Assembly (NCBI GenBank): GCA_021229015.1
Contig: CM037785.1
Coordinates: 42,512,304-42,576,303, forward strand
Reading direction: 5' to 3'
Source: Solen grandis
Lineage: Eukaryota; Mollusca; Bivalvia; Adapedonta; Solenidae
Length of the DNA stretch: 64,000 nt
Positions 1 to 10,959 of this stretch are shown here, in pieces; the first letter of the stretch is position 1; every line of letters starts with the position of its first letter. A program made the position numbers and the translations under genes. Below the pieces are notes generated by a model that ran no database searches, had not been told where the DNA came from, and worked only from the letters and a program-made list of their open reading frames with translations.

Positions 1-425
1 TCTTAGTTGTTCGAACACATATCATACGTTGTTTATAAGGGGTATGTAATATATTCAGTAATTTGAGAAACGATGTAACATTTTTCTTTCTTTTTTTTCT
101 TTTCTTTTTGTTGTTGTTGTTTCAAATTGTAAGGACTCTGGTAGAAAAACAAAACACACAAATAGAGGTTAAGGTATGCTGTTAAATACTATATTAATTT
201 ATATTCTGATTACAACGTATATAACATCCTATTAAGGGCCATGTCCTCGGAAAGAAGCGTTGTCTTCAAAATAAGCAGATATCCTGTCATTGGTCCGTGT
301 TGTCGGTAGGTCAGAGATTATTCTTTATAACCTGGAACAAAATAGAAAGAATAATCTCATTTCTTTACGCCGACTTTGAAACATGTTCCTGCAACTTATT
401 TTAACCCTTTGATACATTGACATAC

Positions 426-495
426 AGAGCAGACCCAGATATAGGATATAGGATATGTAAGCTCCTATAGGAGATGTGCGATCTGGGTCTGCTCT
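426..495. repeat. Fold-back repeat, 15-bp perfect stem
   Basis: The arm agagcagacccagat (426-440) is the exact reverse complement of atctgggtctgctct (481-495), with a 40-base loop. A degenerate relative lies at about 5604-5675 (acagacccaggtcag ... ctgatcagggtcttctctg). This suggests an interspersed fold-back family rather than a gene-specific hairpin. The rest of 1-755 is AT-rich with no gene that I can support. Confidence 0.7.
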
Positions 496-762
496 GCTTG
501 CTAATGCAATTCTGTAGCTCAGATTCGTCACAGTCTGCCTAGCAAAGAAATTCATATTCAAATTCAAAGCATATATCATTAATTTAAATGTTCGGGTAAT
601 TAATATTCATGATGCCATGAATTTGTACATGAATATTCATGAAGTAAAGGGTAAAGTCCCTCCGCGATTCCTAGACAAAAACGAGGCAAATTTATAAACA
701 GTTCGCTGAGACTAAAAACGTCGAAAATAGATTGCATAGAATAACACCACAACGGCAGTATT

Positions 763-917
763 GTAAAGTCATTAATTTTTATTGATCAATTTTGTTGGTA
801 CATGTTCTAGAAATTGTGAAGTCGATAAAATAAACATATACCTTTGGATTTATATTCGTGGTTAAAGCCGTTCACGAAATCGACGAAAATTAGTCCCCCG
901 CAAAATTTATGACTCTA
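763..917. mobile_element. 155-bp MITE with 7-bp target-site duplication
   Basis: The element is flanked by identical CAGTATT copies at 756-762 and 918-924. Its ends are imperfect inverted repeats: GTAAAGTCATTAATTTTT at the left, and TAGAGTCATAAATTTTGC read inward from the right. It sits in the 3' flank of the glycine-rich gene at 1170-1595. The homologous flank of the paralogue near 8445-8465 lacks it and so looks like an empty site. Related termini (a cattaat...acgaaatccacgaa signature) recur near 25.1, 25.65, 43.45, 44.0 and 49.2 kb. It has no coding capacity. Confidence 0.75.
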
Positions 918-1169
918 CAGTATTATAGACATATTAAGAGTTTGTTAAAATGAAACGTGTACTATGTTGTCGCAGTGTGACAGACCTTAACAAAAAACCG
1001 TTATCATTAACCATCGCGACATGTAAATGTTCTACGCCAGTATCGTTTTGTCCATTTTTTGACCTACATTTGGAAACTACTTGTGTCGGCTCCGACTTAT
1101 ACTTTAACATGATACTTACATAGCTATTTAATACTCGTAGTATGATGTACAAAATTATCAACTAACCAC

Positions 1170-1595
1170 TTAACCGTAGTATTTACCACCGCTGCCCATC
1201 ATTCCTCCGCCGCTGCCCATCATTCCTCCGCCGCTGCCCATCATACCTCCGCCGCTGCCCATCATGCTGCCCATCATACCTCCGCCGCTGCCCATCATAC
1301 CTCCACTGCCGCCCATCATTTTTCCGCCGCCCATCATTCCTCCGCCGCTGCCCATCATACCTCGCCGCCCCCCCCCCCCATCCTCCGCCGCCGCCGATCA
1401 TTTTCCGGCGCCCATCATTCCTCCGCCACTGCCCATCATTCCACCGCCGCCGCCGCCACCACCGCCAGAGCCGCCTGAGACCCAGACGCGTCTCCAGACA
1501 ATATAAGGTTTCCACACCCAGCGGCCTTTCGGAATTTGGACTTTGTGGGCATAAGTTGCCGCCAAAAGCAGAACAAGAAACAGAAGTGTCTTCAT
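1170..1595 (-). CDS. Secreted Gly/Met-rich protein (shell-matrix-like), one internal stop
   Basis: From the ATG at 1595 (context CACCATG) the frame encodes a signal peptide of about 16 residues (MKTLLFLVLLLAATYA). A basic aromatic stretch KGRWVWKPYIVWRRVWV and a polyglycine tract follow, then repeats of GSGGGMM, ending GGKYYG-TAA. The 142-codon span is one frame except for a single TGA at 1398-1400. That stop arises because an A5 run, present in the neighbouring repeat, is A4 here; the repeat frame is regained at a 12-base C/G run (1368-1379). Two compensating indels in low-complexity sequence could be assembly errors, so the gene may be intact. TTTAGTTCCAG just before the ATG could be a splice acceptor, implying a 5' non-coding exon. 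Low-complexity secreted Gly-rich proteins in bivalves are often shell-matrix proteins, but that role is inferred. Confidence 0.6.
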
Positions 1596-1599
1596 GGTG

Positions 1600-2280
1600 G
1601 ACTGGAACTAAACATAATGTAATGACATTTTTTACGTTGACATTGAATTTCATTAATATGAATTGCGATTTCACGGGTCAATATGTTCGCGGAAATAGAG
1701 AGTTTGTGCTACCCGAAAATTCTGATAATTTTACAAGTATATTGACAGCGTCATATATGTATATAAACAGACAGGATTAGAATATATATAGAAAAAAATG
1801 ATGTGTGTTTAAAACATATAACGTATATATATTGTATATGGATAACATATATACGCGTCTTGTTGATATTCGTTTGTAAATATATTATCTGATTAACTTT
1901 AGTCAACATAAGATTTCATATTTATTTACATATGAAGTTAAATATGCTTGTATAATTTGTTTTATCATTGGTGATATTATCATCCACTAAATCTAGTCTC
2001 AAACATTTGTAATATTTCCATGAAGATAAACAAACTATTGAACAAACTTGAACCTAGTAACTGCAAAGGAATAGAAACACTTCGATATTATAAAGAAAAA
2101 CAAAATGTGATTATACTTGTATTTGTTAAGATTATCTTTATACCATATTTATTGATTTATCTTTTTTGGACCAGAAGATGGTGACAATTTGTATTTGAAT
2201 TCATTCTGATCATTAATTCTACACGTATGTCGGATCATCAAAGTCGTAAAGAACTGCACTGGTATAGCTCTATTGCTTGG
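1600..2280. other. AT-rich intergenic, no gene seen
   Basis: This is the upstream flank of the Gly/Met-rich gene. It has short TA-rich runs (1775-1890) and no supported coding sequence or clear TATA box at a fixed distance from the ATG. Confidence 0.4.
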
Positions 2281-2284
2281 CGCT

Positions 2285-2465
2285 CGGCATATAAGGATAG
2301 TTCCAGGAGATGTAGGCCCGGTGTTAGGATAACGTAACTGGGTTTGGTATCATATCCCATGTCTGCAGTAAGGCAGCACTATATTTGTCTCGAGTAGACA
2401 TAGTCTCCAAATGACTGATATACTGTTAACGGGGACGCTTAACCTAACAAACTTACAAATAAACA
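2285..2465 (+). mobile_element. SINE fragment, family 2 (V-SINE-like tail)
   Basis: The body matches the other family 2 copies: gggtttggtatcat, then ctgcagtaaggcagcac, gagtagacatagtctcc, and aaatgactgatatactg. It ends in a tail with aacctaacaaac followed by A-rich sequence. No tRNA-like head is recognisable. From 2470 to 3680 I see only AT-rich intergenic sequence. Confidence 0.6.
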
Positions 2466-3680
2466 AATAAATCAGTGTTAGGCAGCCATGAAGAACCAAA
2501 CTCCTAACACAACATGTTACCACCAAGTTGTTATAAAAAAGTGGACACGCATAATTAAAATGATTTCAAAATATGTTTTAACTTATGAGTAAGTGTCATT
2601 TTATTTTTCAAGTAAATTTAAAAAAATACTACGCAGATATCAAAGAAAAATATTGGTATGTACGTAAAACAGTTGTTGGACATAAGAAACAAATTGGCGA
2701 TGTGATAAATTTGTCAAGTACACTAACCTTTTAAAGGGAATGAAGAGTGTATTTGTGCTGAATCTCTTTTTTAAAATAATTTTAAATGGTTCAAACATAC
2801 TTTTCAAGTCAACAGGAAAAGAGGCTCGTTTCCTAAAGCAACATAAGTTCATTCTTAGATTTTGATATAAAAAATGTCCTTAATTGTAATTAGTATTATC
2901 ATTTTCTGATTAACTGACGTTTAATTGATTTTTTTTATTAGCGGAATGTATTATTTTAATGTTTTGTTAAACTTGTTAAAAATCTTAATTATGTGTTCTC
3001 TTTATCTGATAAATTGACTTAAAAGTTAAAATGTTTAATATTGTAGATATGTTACAAAAGTTAAGCCAACCCTACGATGCTTAATGAATACCTTGTATAA
3101 CAAAAGTTGAAACAGAATAGCATAAAACTCACTTACCGATTGATGCGGAACTTTCTCTCAGTCTGCTCAAACACGGACACAGTGCCTCTTTTTATTGTAT
3201 GACTTGGAAATTTTTTCTGACGTCACAGCGCACGTGTGATAGATGATAATCGTGTTACCGGTATTCTTAAAAATGAGAGAACCGAACAAAAATAATGACC
3301 CAAATTCCGATTTCTGGCTTTCGGCTAAATGTTTAAATTTTAGTAAAATTTTAACCTTAATTGATATCATCATGAACAATAGCCTATGGAGCTAATGTAC
3401 TTCAGAAATACAAAAGATGTTCTGTTTTTAGTGACCTGATTTATTTTTGTGCACTTGAATGAACAAGATACATGTACTGTAAAACTATGCTTTCTACGTT
3501 TACATCCTGTTTGCATGCATAAGTTTTGTTTTAGACCAAACATGCTTTTGACCTATCGGGATGATGCTCAAGAAAAAACATGACAGGCATAGGCGTTTAA
3601 AAACCATGTCACAGATGTTTGTTTGTTTGTTTGTTAGGTTTATAGTATAGTCCCCATATGACTTAAATACTGCTTTAAGT

Positions 3681-3790
3681 CGTTTGTTTGTTGGGTTTAA
3701 CGTCCCCATGACAGTATTCCAGTCATTTGGAGACTAATGTCTACTTAAGACGGATTCATATAGTGCTGCCACACTGCAGTAGATAAATGG
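3681..3790 (-). mobile_element. SINE 3' fragment, family 2
   Basis: It shows the tail gtttgttgggtttaacgtcc, then gacagtattccagtcatttgg and agtgctgccacactgcagta, the reverse of the family consensus seen at 17.7 kb. It is truncated before the tRNA-like part. Nothing supportable lies between 3800 and 4640. Confidence 0.65.
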
Positions 3791-4650
3791 GCGGTAATTA
3801 ATTGTCTTAAATCCTAATCCCAATCCTTAAAGAAGTGTGTGTTGTATACATTTATACAATATATTTTTGACTTTGAAAGAAATATGTATAGATTGTTATG
3901 ATGAAAGATGAATTGTATCATATCCAATTACCTATTATCTCATTATAATTTTATACAAAACTGTGTTTCTTGAGTCAAGGTAAAAAAATAGGTGCGGAAA
4001 ATCAATATTTTTGAGGTATGTACAGAGTCATGTTCTGGTATGTTACATATACTATATTCAAATTCGCGTATATTTATATTATTTTGATTTAAGTTTTCTG
4101 ATTAATAATAAAGTTTTTAAATGGTTTTATTTCAAGGCGAGTGGAAAGCAAGTTCTTAAACTTATACAACTTTAACTGTTCGTTCTCTGCGGTTCCTGGG
4201 TTAGACCTGTACTTTGAGCATGGAAATGTCATGGTAGACACTTGTACCAACCGAGATTAAAATCGATCTACATTCACATGGTAACAATATGGGCGGTTCC
4301 TGAACTATCAATCAAGTTTGTTTACATTAACCGTCTGATCCAACCAGTGTAAGTGTGAAGCACATAGTGAACGGTTGACCTACTTTACTCAAAATAACAT
4401 GTCCTTTTTGTTCGTGATACTGTTTGTGAGCACCTGACCTAGGTATGAATAGAACCTGTCAAAATAGCAATAGAGGGAGGAGTTTCATACAAATTGCAGA
4501 ACCATCCATTACCACTGACCCTCGGCGCCTCCATTTGGGGAATAATTAAGGTATCTTGCAAATTATCTTTTCCTCGCAGTTCCTCTGTCGCAAACAAAAC
4601 TAAGATATTTTGCTCAAACACTCGAAGGTCAGTTTTGAGTGATCTGGAGT

Positions 4651-4705
4651 CATACCCTAATCCATATCCAACATCGCCGCCATATCCTATTCCATACTGT
4701 GCTCA
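4651..4705 (-). pseudogene. Short Gly/Tyr-rich coding-like fragment
   Basis: On the minus strand, one frame reads YGIGYGGDVGYGLGYDS, a composition matching the glycine-rich genes at 8.7-9.35 and 19.15-19.56 kb. It follows a T-rich stretch ending in ACAG, which could be a splice acceptor. The frame then runs on into ordinary sequence with no repeat character. It may be an orphan exon or remnant of the same family. The stretch is short, so the call is weak. Confidence 0.3.
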
Positions 4706-4728
4706 AAAAAATCTTCTTCTTACAGGAC

Positions 4729-4982
4729 GGGGCCTCCGTGGCCGAGAAGGTAAAGCCGCTGACTTAAACTCTCACTCAGCCCCTCACCGCGTGGGTTCGA
4801 ATCCCGGCAGGATCATTCGGATTTTCATGTGGGGAAGCCTTCCAGCTGGCTTGCGGTAGGTCGGTGGTTCTACCCGGATGCCTTCGTGCATTCGGGGTCT
4901 TCCTCCACCTGTAATTAGCTGGACGTCGCTATATGACTGCAATACTGTCGAAGCGACGGTAAACCCGAATAGTCTAGTCTAG
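4729..4982 (+). mobile_element. Full-length tRNA-derived SINE, family 1, 14-bp TSD
   Basis: The head resembles a class II (Ser/Leu-type) tRNA: an A box in gtggccgagaaggtaaagcc and a B box in gggttcgaatcc. A conserved central domain (gaagccttccagctggcttgc, ggtcggtggttctaccc) follows, then a tail with gactgcaatactgtcgaagcgacgg and tagtctag. It is flanked by the direct repeat TCTTCTTACAGGAC at 4715-4728 and 4983-4996. The tail motif resembles molluscan V-SINEs (RUDI type); that assignment is from memory of the family. Confidence 0.85.
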
Positions 4983-5459
4983 TCTTCTTACAGGACACTT
5001 CGTGATCACCCTTTTACAGATAGATCAGACCGTTAGTTTAATTTCGAAACGAACAAAATACCTATTTACAAACCAAGCCATGCATTCTCTGGTTAACTGT
5101 ATTGTTTATTCCTCCAAATTATCGTTTACAATTTATACAAGTTATTGATTGTGAACATGTATGCAAATTGTATACGTGTTTCATCACCGGTCAATGGGAC
5201 TGTGTTTCATGGCCGCAGCAAATGCCCAGGCACAATGTTATCATTTGCTGGAATTGTACTATTTACTTTTTTGTGCCACCAGCTGTAAGCAGAAGTGACA
5301 CATATGGATCACTTTTCCGCGTCTGTCTGTCCGTCACACTTTTTTCCACCACGCTTCAGCAGGTGACACATGTGTTCCAGAAGACACTCTTGTTACTTCT
5401 TGATGTTAGGTGCCTGCTCTGCAATTTAAAATAATTTCAATGATATGTATCTAGACAAC

Positions 5460-5550
5460 TCATCCTCATCATCACCTTTTACACCATTCTTATCATCATC
5501 ATCATTATCATCATCATCATCGTCGTCGTCGTCGTTGTCATCATCATTTT
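5460..5550 (+). repeat. TCA/TCG trinucleotide microsatellite
   Basis: Imperfect (tca)n passes into (tcg)n and back to (tca)n. Around it, 5000-6220 holds no supported gene. The fold-back relative at about 5604-5675 and a TA microsatellite are its only other structure. Confidence 0.8.
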
Positions 5551-6011
5551 CTGTCTTATAATTAACCTAACCAATTACCTCATATAATTGTCCGTGTTGA
5601 CGAGCAGAACAGACCCAGGTCAGTCAACTCCTTTATGGTGCTGTCTGATCAGGGTCTTCTCTGTTTGTCCAATGTATATATTTCTGTATCTCAAGAAACT
5701 TATATATTTGGTCATGAATATGCAAAATTATTTTATAAGGTGAAAGGTTAAGACAATCTTTCATCATAAAATATTGACATTTTGTTTCAGAAGATCTCGT
5801 GTAAAAAGTTTTACTCACAGTAACCTTCTACATACCCCCCACTAAGTTCATAACTATGATAGTTATCTTCCAAACTGAATAAAACAAGATGAGTAGACGA
5901 CGAATGGATACAAGACATAATAGGTATTCCGTCCATTTATAATCTTTTGCTCATAAAAAAAAACAAAAACAAAAAACAAACAAACAAACAAAAAACACCT
6001 TTTTTCACTCA

Positions 6012-6012
<1 letters not shown>

Positions 6013-6046
<34 letters not shown>
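6013..6046. repeat. (TA)n microsatellite
   Basis: About 17 uninterrupted TA units. Confidence 0.9.
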
Positions 6047-6047
<1 letters not shown>

Positions 6048-6329
6048 TCCATTGAAAGTCAAATGAGCTCATTTATTACAAACTTGTTTTCCAATTCATA
6101 AGTAATACAATCTATTATATCATGTATTATATATGCATCTATTGTAATAAATAAAGTTTAAACTAAATGAGCTCATAAGCATATACAGGTATAAAAAAAG
6201 TAAGCTGATGAACCCTTCTGGCTTTCATTGGACGATGTTTGTCAATTGTGATATGAAACTGGGGAACAATAAACTTGTTATATTTCCCCCCGCACCCCTA
6301 TTTATATGGGGGAGACATATTGTTTTTGT

Positions 6330-7490
6330 TAGACTTGTTAGAGTCTGTCTGTCTGTCTGTCTGTCAGACTTCTTGTCCGGAGCATAATTCAAAAATTCTC
6401 TGAGCACCATATTTTTGGAGTTATTGCCTTTGTTAAATATAATACTTAATTATTTCCGAAGTTGTATTGTTGTATTGGGATTAACCGTCGCTGCGATAGT
6501 ATTTCAATCATATAGCGACGTCCAGCTAATTACAGGTGGTGGAAGACCCCGAATACACAGAGGTACCCGGGTAGAACCACCGACCTACCGCAAGCCAGCT
6601 GGAAGGCTTCCTCACATGAAAAATCCAAAGTCCCTACCGGGATTCGAACCCACATCGGTGAGGGGCTGAGAGATTTGTAGTCCACGACTGTAACGGCTCG
6701 GCCACGGCGGCCACGCTATTTCCGAAGAATAACTCAAAAACTATTAAAGCTATTAACTTTAAACTTCACGGGTGAATTGATCTCATGGAGGGAAAGTGTC
6801 ATGCACAAAAAATGTAACTCTGCACATAATATTTTTAGTCATTGCCCTTTTTTAAATTTCATACTTAATTTTTGTCTGGAGCATAACTCAACAAGTATCA
6901 AAGCTTTTAACTTGAAACTTCACAAGTTAATAGATGTCATGGAGGAAAAGTGTAATGCACAAGAACCATAACTCTGCACATCATATTTTAGTTATAGCCC
7001 TTTGTTAAATTTCAGACTTATTTTTGTCGAGAACATTACTCGCACTCTGAGACATATAGCATTGAAACTTCATGGGTAGATAGACCTCATAATTCTTCAA
7101 ATCATATTTTTGAAGTTATTCCCCGTTGTTTAATTTCATATTCAATTTTCCAGAGCATAATTCATGCACTATGAGACATATAACACTGAAACTTCATTGG
7201 TGGGTAGACGTTATGGATGATAATTGCAGTACACTAGAACATAATCCATTTCCAAGGTTTCTTGTTGGAATCTTCCCCTTTTATACAATTTCGTGTTCTT
7301 AAGATAACCCCTGTTCGACTCATGTTTTTGAAATTAAATTTCATTTGTGGAAAGAAACTAATGTAAGAAAATAAGTGTCATGCACAAGGTTCATTACTCT
7401 GGTCTCAGAATTTTTAGAGTTATTCCCCTTTTCACAATTTCTTGACCGTAAGATAACTCCTGTTCTACTCTTGCTATTGAAACAAAATTC
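6330..7490. repeat. Degenerate tandem repeat, unit about 130-150 bp
   Basis: Successive units share gagcataactcaa, an attaactt-gaaacttcac-gggt segment, agatgtcatggaggaaaagtg, tgcacaagaaccataactctgcaca, and tattgcccttt-gttaaatttcatactta. I count about six diverged units up to 7490, with the block interrupted by the SINE at 6462-6716. A (tctg)n run lies at about 6343-6364. The ORFs through this block are chance readings. Confidence 0.7.
6462..6716 (-). mobile_element. Full-length SINE, family 1, nested in minisatellite
   Basis: It has the same domains as the 4729-4982 SINE in reverse: tail ttaaccgtcgctgcgatagtatttcaatcatatagcgacg, central domain accgcaagccagctggaaggc, B box gggattcgaaccc, and A-box region ggccacggcggcc. 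It is flanked by TATTTCCGAAG at 6451-6461 and 6717-6727, an 11-bp target duplication. Confidence 0.85.
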
Positions 7491-7499
7491 CGGCTATGG

Positions 7500-8104
7500 A
7501 AAGAAATTGTGCATATGTCACTGTGTGCTTTAGTGTATGTGTGTGTATGAGGGGACGGGGATTGGGAGAGACATCAGTTTTCTACGAAAACAAATCTCTG
7601 GTTATTTTTTATGTCTGGTTTACTCAATTGAATACGATTGGAAATTATTTATTTTCCGTCGAAGGACAAAAATTGAATGAGTTTAGCCAAAGCATACCTC
7701 TCACTTCGAAATACTTTAATGGTCACGTGATGCGCCTTTGAATTTGTCCTTTTTCCTTTTCTTTCATAGTTTCCCTTTGATTAAAAGACAAGTAAAATAA
7801 ATGATTCTAACCCTTTTTGCATTAAAATGCAATGCATTTAGGTATTTGATAAAAAAAAATCAAGCAGAGTTTAAGTATGCTGTTGAATGTTTTATTTATG
7901 ATTTATATTCATTTCATGGGATTTGCAATCGGGTGGAAGTGATGTCAGCAGGGAATGCAGATATCGTGTCATCGTTTCGTGTCGTCGGCTGATTTGAGAT
8001 ACCGAAAATAAAATAGAAAAACTGGTATCAGATCTGGTATTTTGGAAACATTTTTAACTTATTTTAAATCCACTGTCGCTAGAACTGGCACACACTTATA
8101 TCAA

Positions 8105-8149
<45 letters not shown>

Positions 8150-8430
8150 ATTTAAAAAAGATTCGTTCTCCTTCACTGTATATTGAATACAGTATAGAGG
8201 GACAACGAAATCCGTAATTTTGCAGTTCTAGTGCCAGTGTTTAATCCATCGACAGTTCTTGGAGGGACCAGTATCTAGTTCCCATAAAGTTCCGGGAAAC
8301 TTCATTGTCGCCAGTGAGATTCTGGTCATTGTTGTCAATGTATACTAATGCGAAACAGGGTCAAATTTGACATTTCGAACAGACTTAAATTTTTGTAAGC
8401 ATATGTATGTTATTATTTGATTACTGGGTT
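7500..8430. other. Intergenic, no gene seen; (TA)n at 8106-8146
   Basis: AT-rich sequence with a TA microsatellite of about 20 units. No reading frame here has protein-like composition. Confidence 0.5.
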
Positions 8431-8729
8431 TAACACCGCAACGGCAGAAATATAGACATATTGAAGATTTTGTCAACATAAACTCGACACTGTCTTGCCA
8501 TAGATCTCATGACCTTCATAAATAGCAATTTAAGACCTATACACTTATATTTATATAATATGAATTTGTATTTATGTGCGTATCGCTTAGCAAGGGCACT
8601 ATACCAGTATCCTTCTGGACAACTAGACACCAATTTCGGTTTGATTGGAGCATTATTATACGGCAATCCCATATGGATGGTATGCTTTACCAGATTTTCA
8701 AATCGTTGATTCCACTTGCCTTGCTCTCT

Positions 8730-9345
8730 ATATTTCTTTTCTCCATATCCATGGCCATACCCATATCCTGAGCCAGGCCCATATCCTGAGCCATACCCAT
8801 AGCCTAAGCCATGCCCATACCCTGAGCCATGCCTATAGCCCAAGCCATTACCAATAGCCTGAGCCATGCCCATATCCCGAGCCATGTCCATAGCCTGAGC
8901 CATATCCATAGAATGAGCCATGCCCATATCCTGAGCCATATCCATAGAATGAGCCATGCCCATATCCTGAGCCATATCCATAGAATGAGCCATGCCCATA
9001 TCCTTAGCCATGCCCATATCCTGAGCCATATCCATAGAATGAGCCATGCCCATATCCTGAGCCATATCCATAGAATGAGCCATGTCCATAGCCTGAGCCA
9101 TGTCCATATCCTGAGCCATATCCATAGAATGAGCCATGCCCATATCCTGAGCCATATCCATAGAATGAGCCATAGCCATAGAATGAGCCATGCCCATAGC
9201 CTGAGCCATATCCATAGAATGAGCCATGCCCATATCCTGAGCCATGTCCATAGCCTGAGCCATATCCATAGAATGAGCCATGCCCATATCCTGGGCCACC
9301 GAAGCCATAACCAGACCCATACCCATAGCCGCCGCCATATACAAT
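8730..9345 (-). pseudogene. Gly/Tyr/Ser/His-repeat protein, N-terminus missing, 1-bp frameshift
   Basis: The sensible frame on the minus strand begins GGGYGYGSGYGFGGPGYGHGS. It continues as alternating 6-residue modules GSGYGH and GSFYGY, each encoded by 18 nt, about 25 in all, and ends GHGYGEKKYREQG. One extra T in ggctaTtggtaatgg (about 8845-8850) breaks this frame; without it the frame is open to the end. Because the DNA unit is a multiple of three, the other frames are also open and give a Met/Ala-rich and a Trp/Leu-rich product, which I take as artefacts. The signal-peptide region of the sister genes is absent; a degenerate repeat (9346-9525) lies where it should be. The composition and terminal KKY recall shematrin-type shell-matrix proteins; this is an inference. 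Confidence 0.55.
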
Positions 9346-9525
9346 ATAGCAACGTTAAATGTCGCATTTGACGTTATATGTCGCAAGGCTGACGCTAATT
9401 GTCGCAACCAACGCTAAATGCCACAAATACTCTCGACGTTATATGTCGCATCTGTAACGCCCAATGTCGCAAAAAATTGCGCTGTCTTAATATGTTGCAA
9501 TATCAACGCTAAATATCGCACTCCT
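9346..9525. repeat. Degenerate minisatellite of gcgacatwtaacgtt units
   Basis: On the minus strand about eight units of 17-28 bp begin GCGACATTTAACGTT or close variants (GCGACATATAACGTC, GCGACAATTAGCGTC, GCGATATTTAGCGTT). It directly abuts the glycine-rich reading frame, replacing the expected 5' exon. Confidence 0.65.
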
Positions 9526-9529
9526 ATAT

Positions 9530-10880
9530 AAGTGGAAATTAATAATCCCACAGAACAACATACTACAGAATCGTAGTGCCAGACAATCGTTAATATTCAT
9601 TTCGAGTTGTTTCCCTTTTGAATAGGAAGAGTGGAATCTCACGGAGACTATAGTCAACAGAACAAACCACGGAGCATTTAGGGAAGTTAAAGGTTTCACA
9701 CGGAACTGTTTGGGCAAGTTCACGTGGAACAAATTGGGCAAGTTCATGCGGAAAATGTTGAAATGTTTATACTCTATTTTCATTTCATTTGTTTCTCCCC
9801 CCCCCCCCCCCCGGAACAACTTTGAATGAGAAATTGGTCTTGTATTTGCACGTTTTACAAGTTAAAAGTACAAATGATTATGCAGCTCGGTGGATGAAAT
9901 GTAGGTCCTTTTCAGATCATAAATAAATGAACGATTAAGTTAGAATAATATTATTTCAAAGTAATAAATTAAGTTAAATAACCAATAAAATAAATAGAAA
10001 GATAATTTTGATTTTCACCTAAGGGTTTCGAACCCACGCGGAGTAATACTAAGAGGAGTGATAGACGGGGTCGCCACCACTGGAGCCTTATTGTAAATGG
10101 AATTAGAACGCCTATAACATTATCCTTGGATTGTTTAATAAAACGATTCCATTTCGTTTGGAAAAAATACTAAAATAAGCTCTATTTTGTTATTACTGAG
10201 TTAGCTAGTTGTATTTTGCTGAGCTTCTGGAAGGTAAAATAACTCTGTATATAATATAATTAAACGAAATAATAAATTCTCAAAGAAATATATTTATTTA
10301 TTTTCTTGGCAAACAAATACATGCGAATGTAAAACCAATTTAGTACCCGTTTGAAAGATATTACAAGTGAGGTATATAAAGTGTGGATCATGAGAGACAG
10401 AAGTCAGGCCTCAAGTAACTTTCTGCATAATGCAGTCTTTCCCTAACGTTCGCTTAAGGCGAACTCAATCCGCCTTTACCGTTGTACGGTTTAGGTCTCA
10501 ATTCAAGCATGATCCTGGTCGTGGGATCTCATGTAAGGTGTTAATCTTTCTCTTTCTTTGTTTCTAGTCTTAATTCGTTTTAAACGTCTTGATACATAGT
10601 CTTTTTTATAAAAAAAAAATGTTTCTTCTTCGAATAATACGACAGTCACTATTCCCTCTATAAAATTCTCTTCTTCACTAACAGCATTTTTACTCGATGT
10701 TTTTCTTTTATATCTCTTCTGCAATGTCTCTTTCTTGAAAAAAAAAGCCATACAACGATCTCTTCACACACATTCTCCTTCGAAGTCCCAGCTTACATTT
10801 CATCTTTCCCCAATAGTGTCCCTCAGTCCTCATTTAATAACGTACAGTTTTACGGATGAGTTTCGAACACATGAAAAAAG
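9530..10880. other. Intergenic; (C)n run and a tRNA-like scrap
   Basis: A C16 run lies at about 9797-9812. At 10025-10095, on the minus strand, a tRNA-B-box-like gggtttcgaaccc suggests an old SINE head. No gene is supported. Confidence 0.4.
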
Positions 10881-10959
10881 CCCATAACGTCTGTGTTTTT
10901 GTATAAGGGTATATTTTAGATACAAGTGCGTCGTATCCAAATAAAAAAAAATTTGAAAT

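Noticed and set aside
4494..4859. 121-codon ORF on the plus strand
   Set aside because: Most of it reads into the tRNA-like head and centre of the SINE at 4729-4982. ORFs at 6415-6669, 28463-28657, 35996-36256, 36989-37213 and 37083-37304 are SINE readings of the same kind.
8829..9371. 180-codon Ser/His/Ile-rich ORF on the plus strand
   Set aside because: Antisense reading of the 18-nt repeat; no homologue among the sister genes.
8430..9407. 325-codon Met/Ala-rich ORF on the minus strand
   Set aside because: It is a frame-shadow of the glycine-rich repeat. The paralogues and terminal KKY support the GSGYGH frame, and the Met/Ala frame runs into the degenerate minisatellite upstream.
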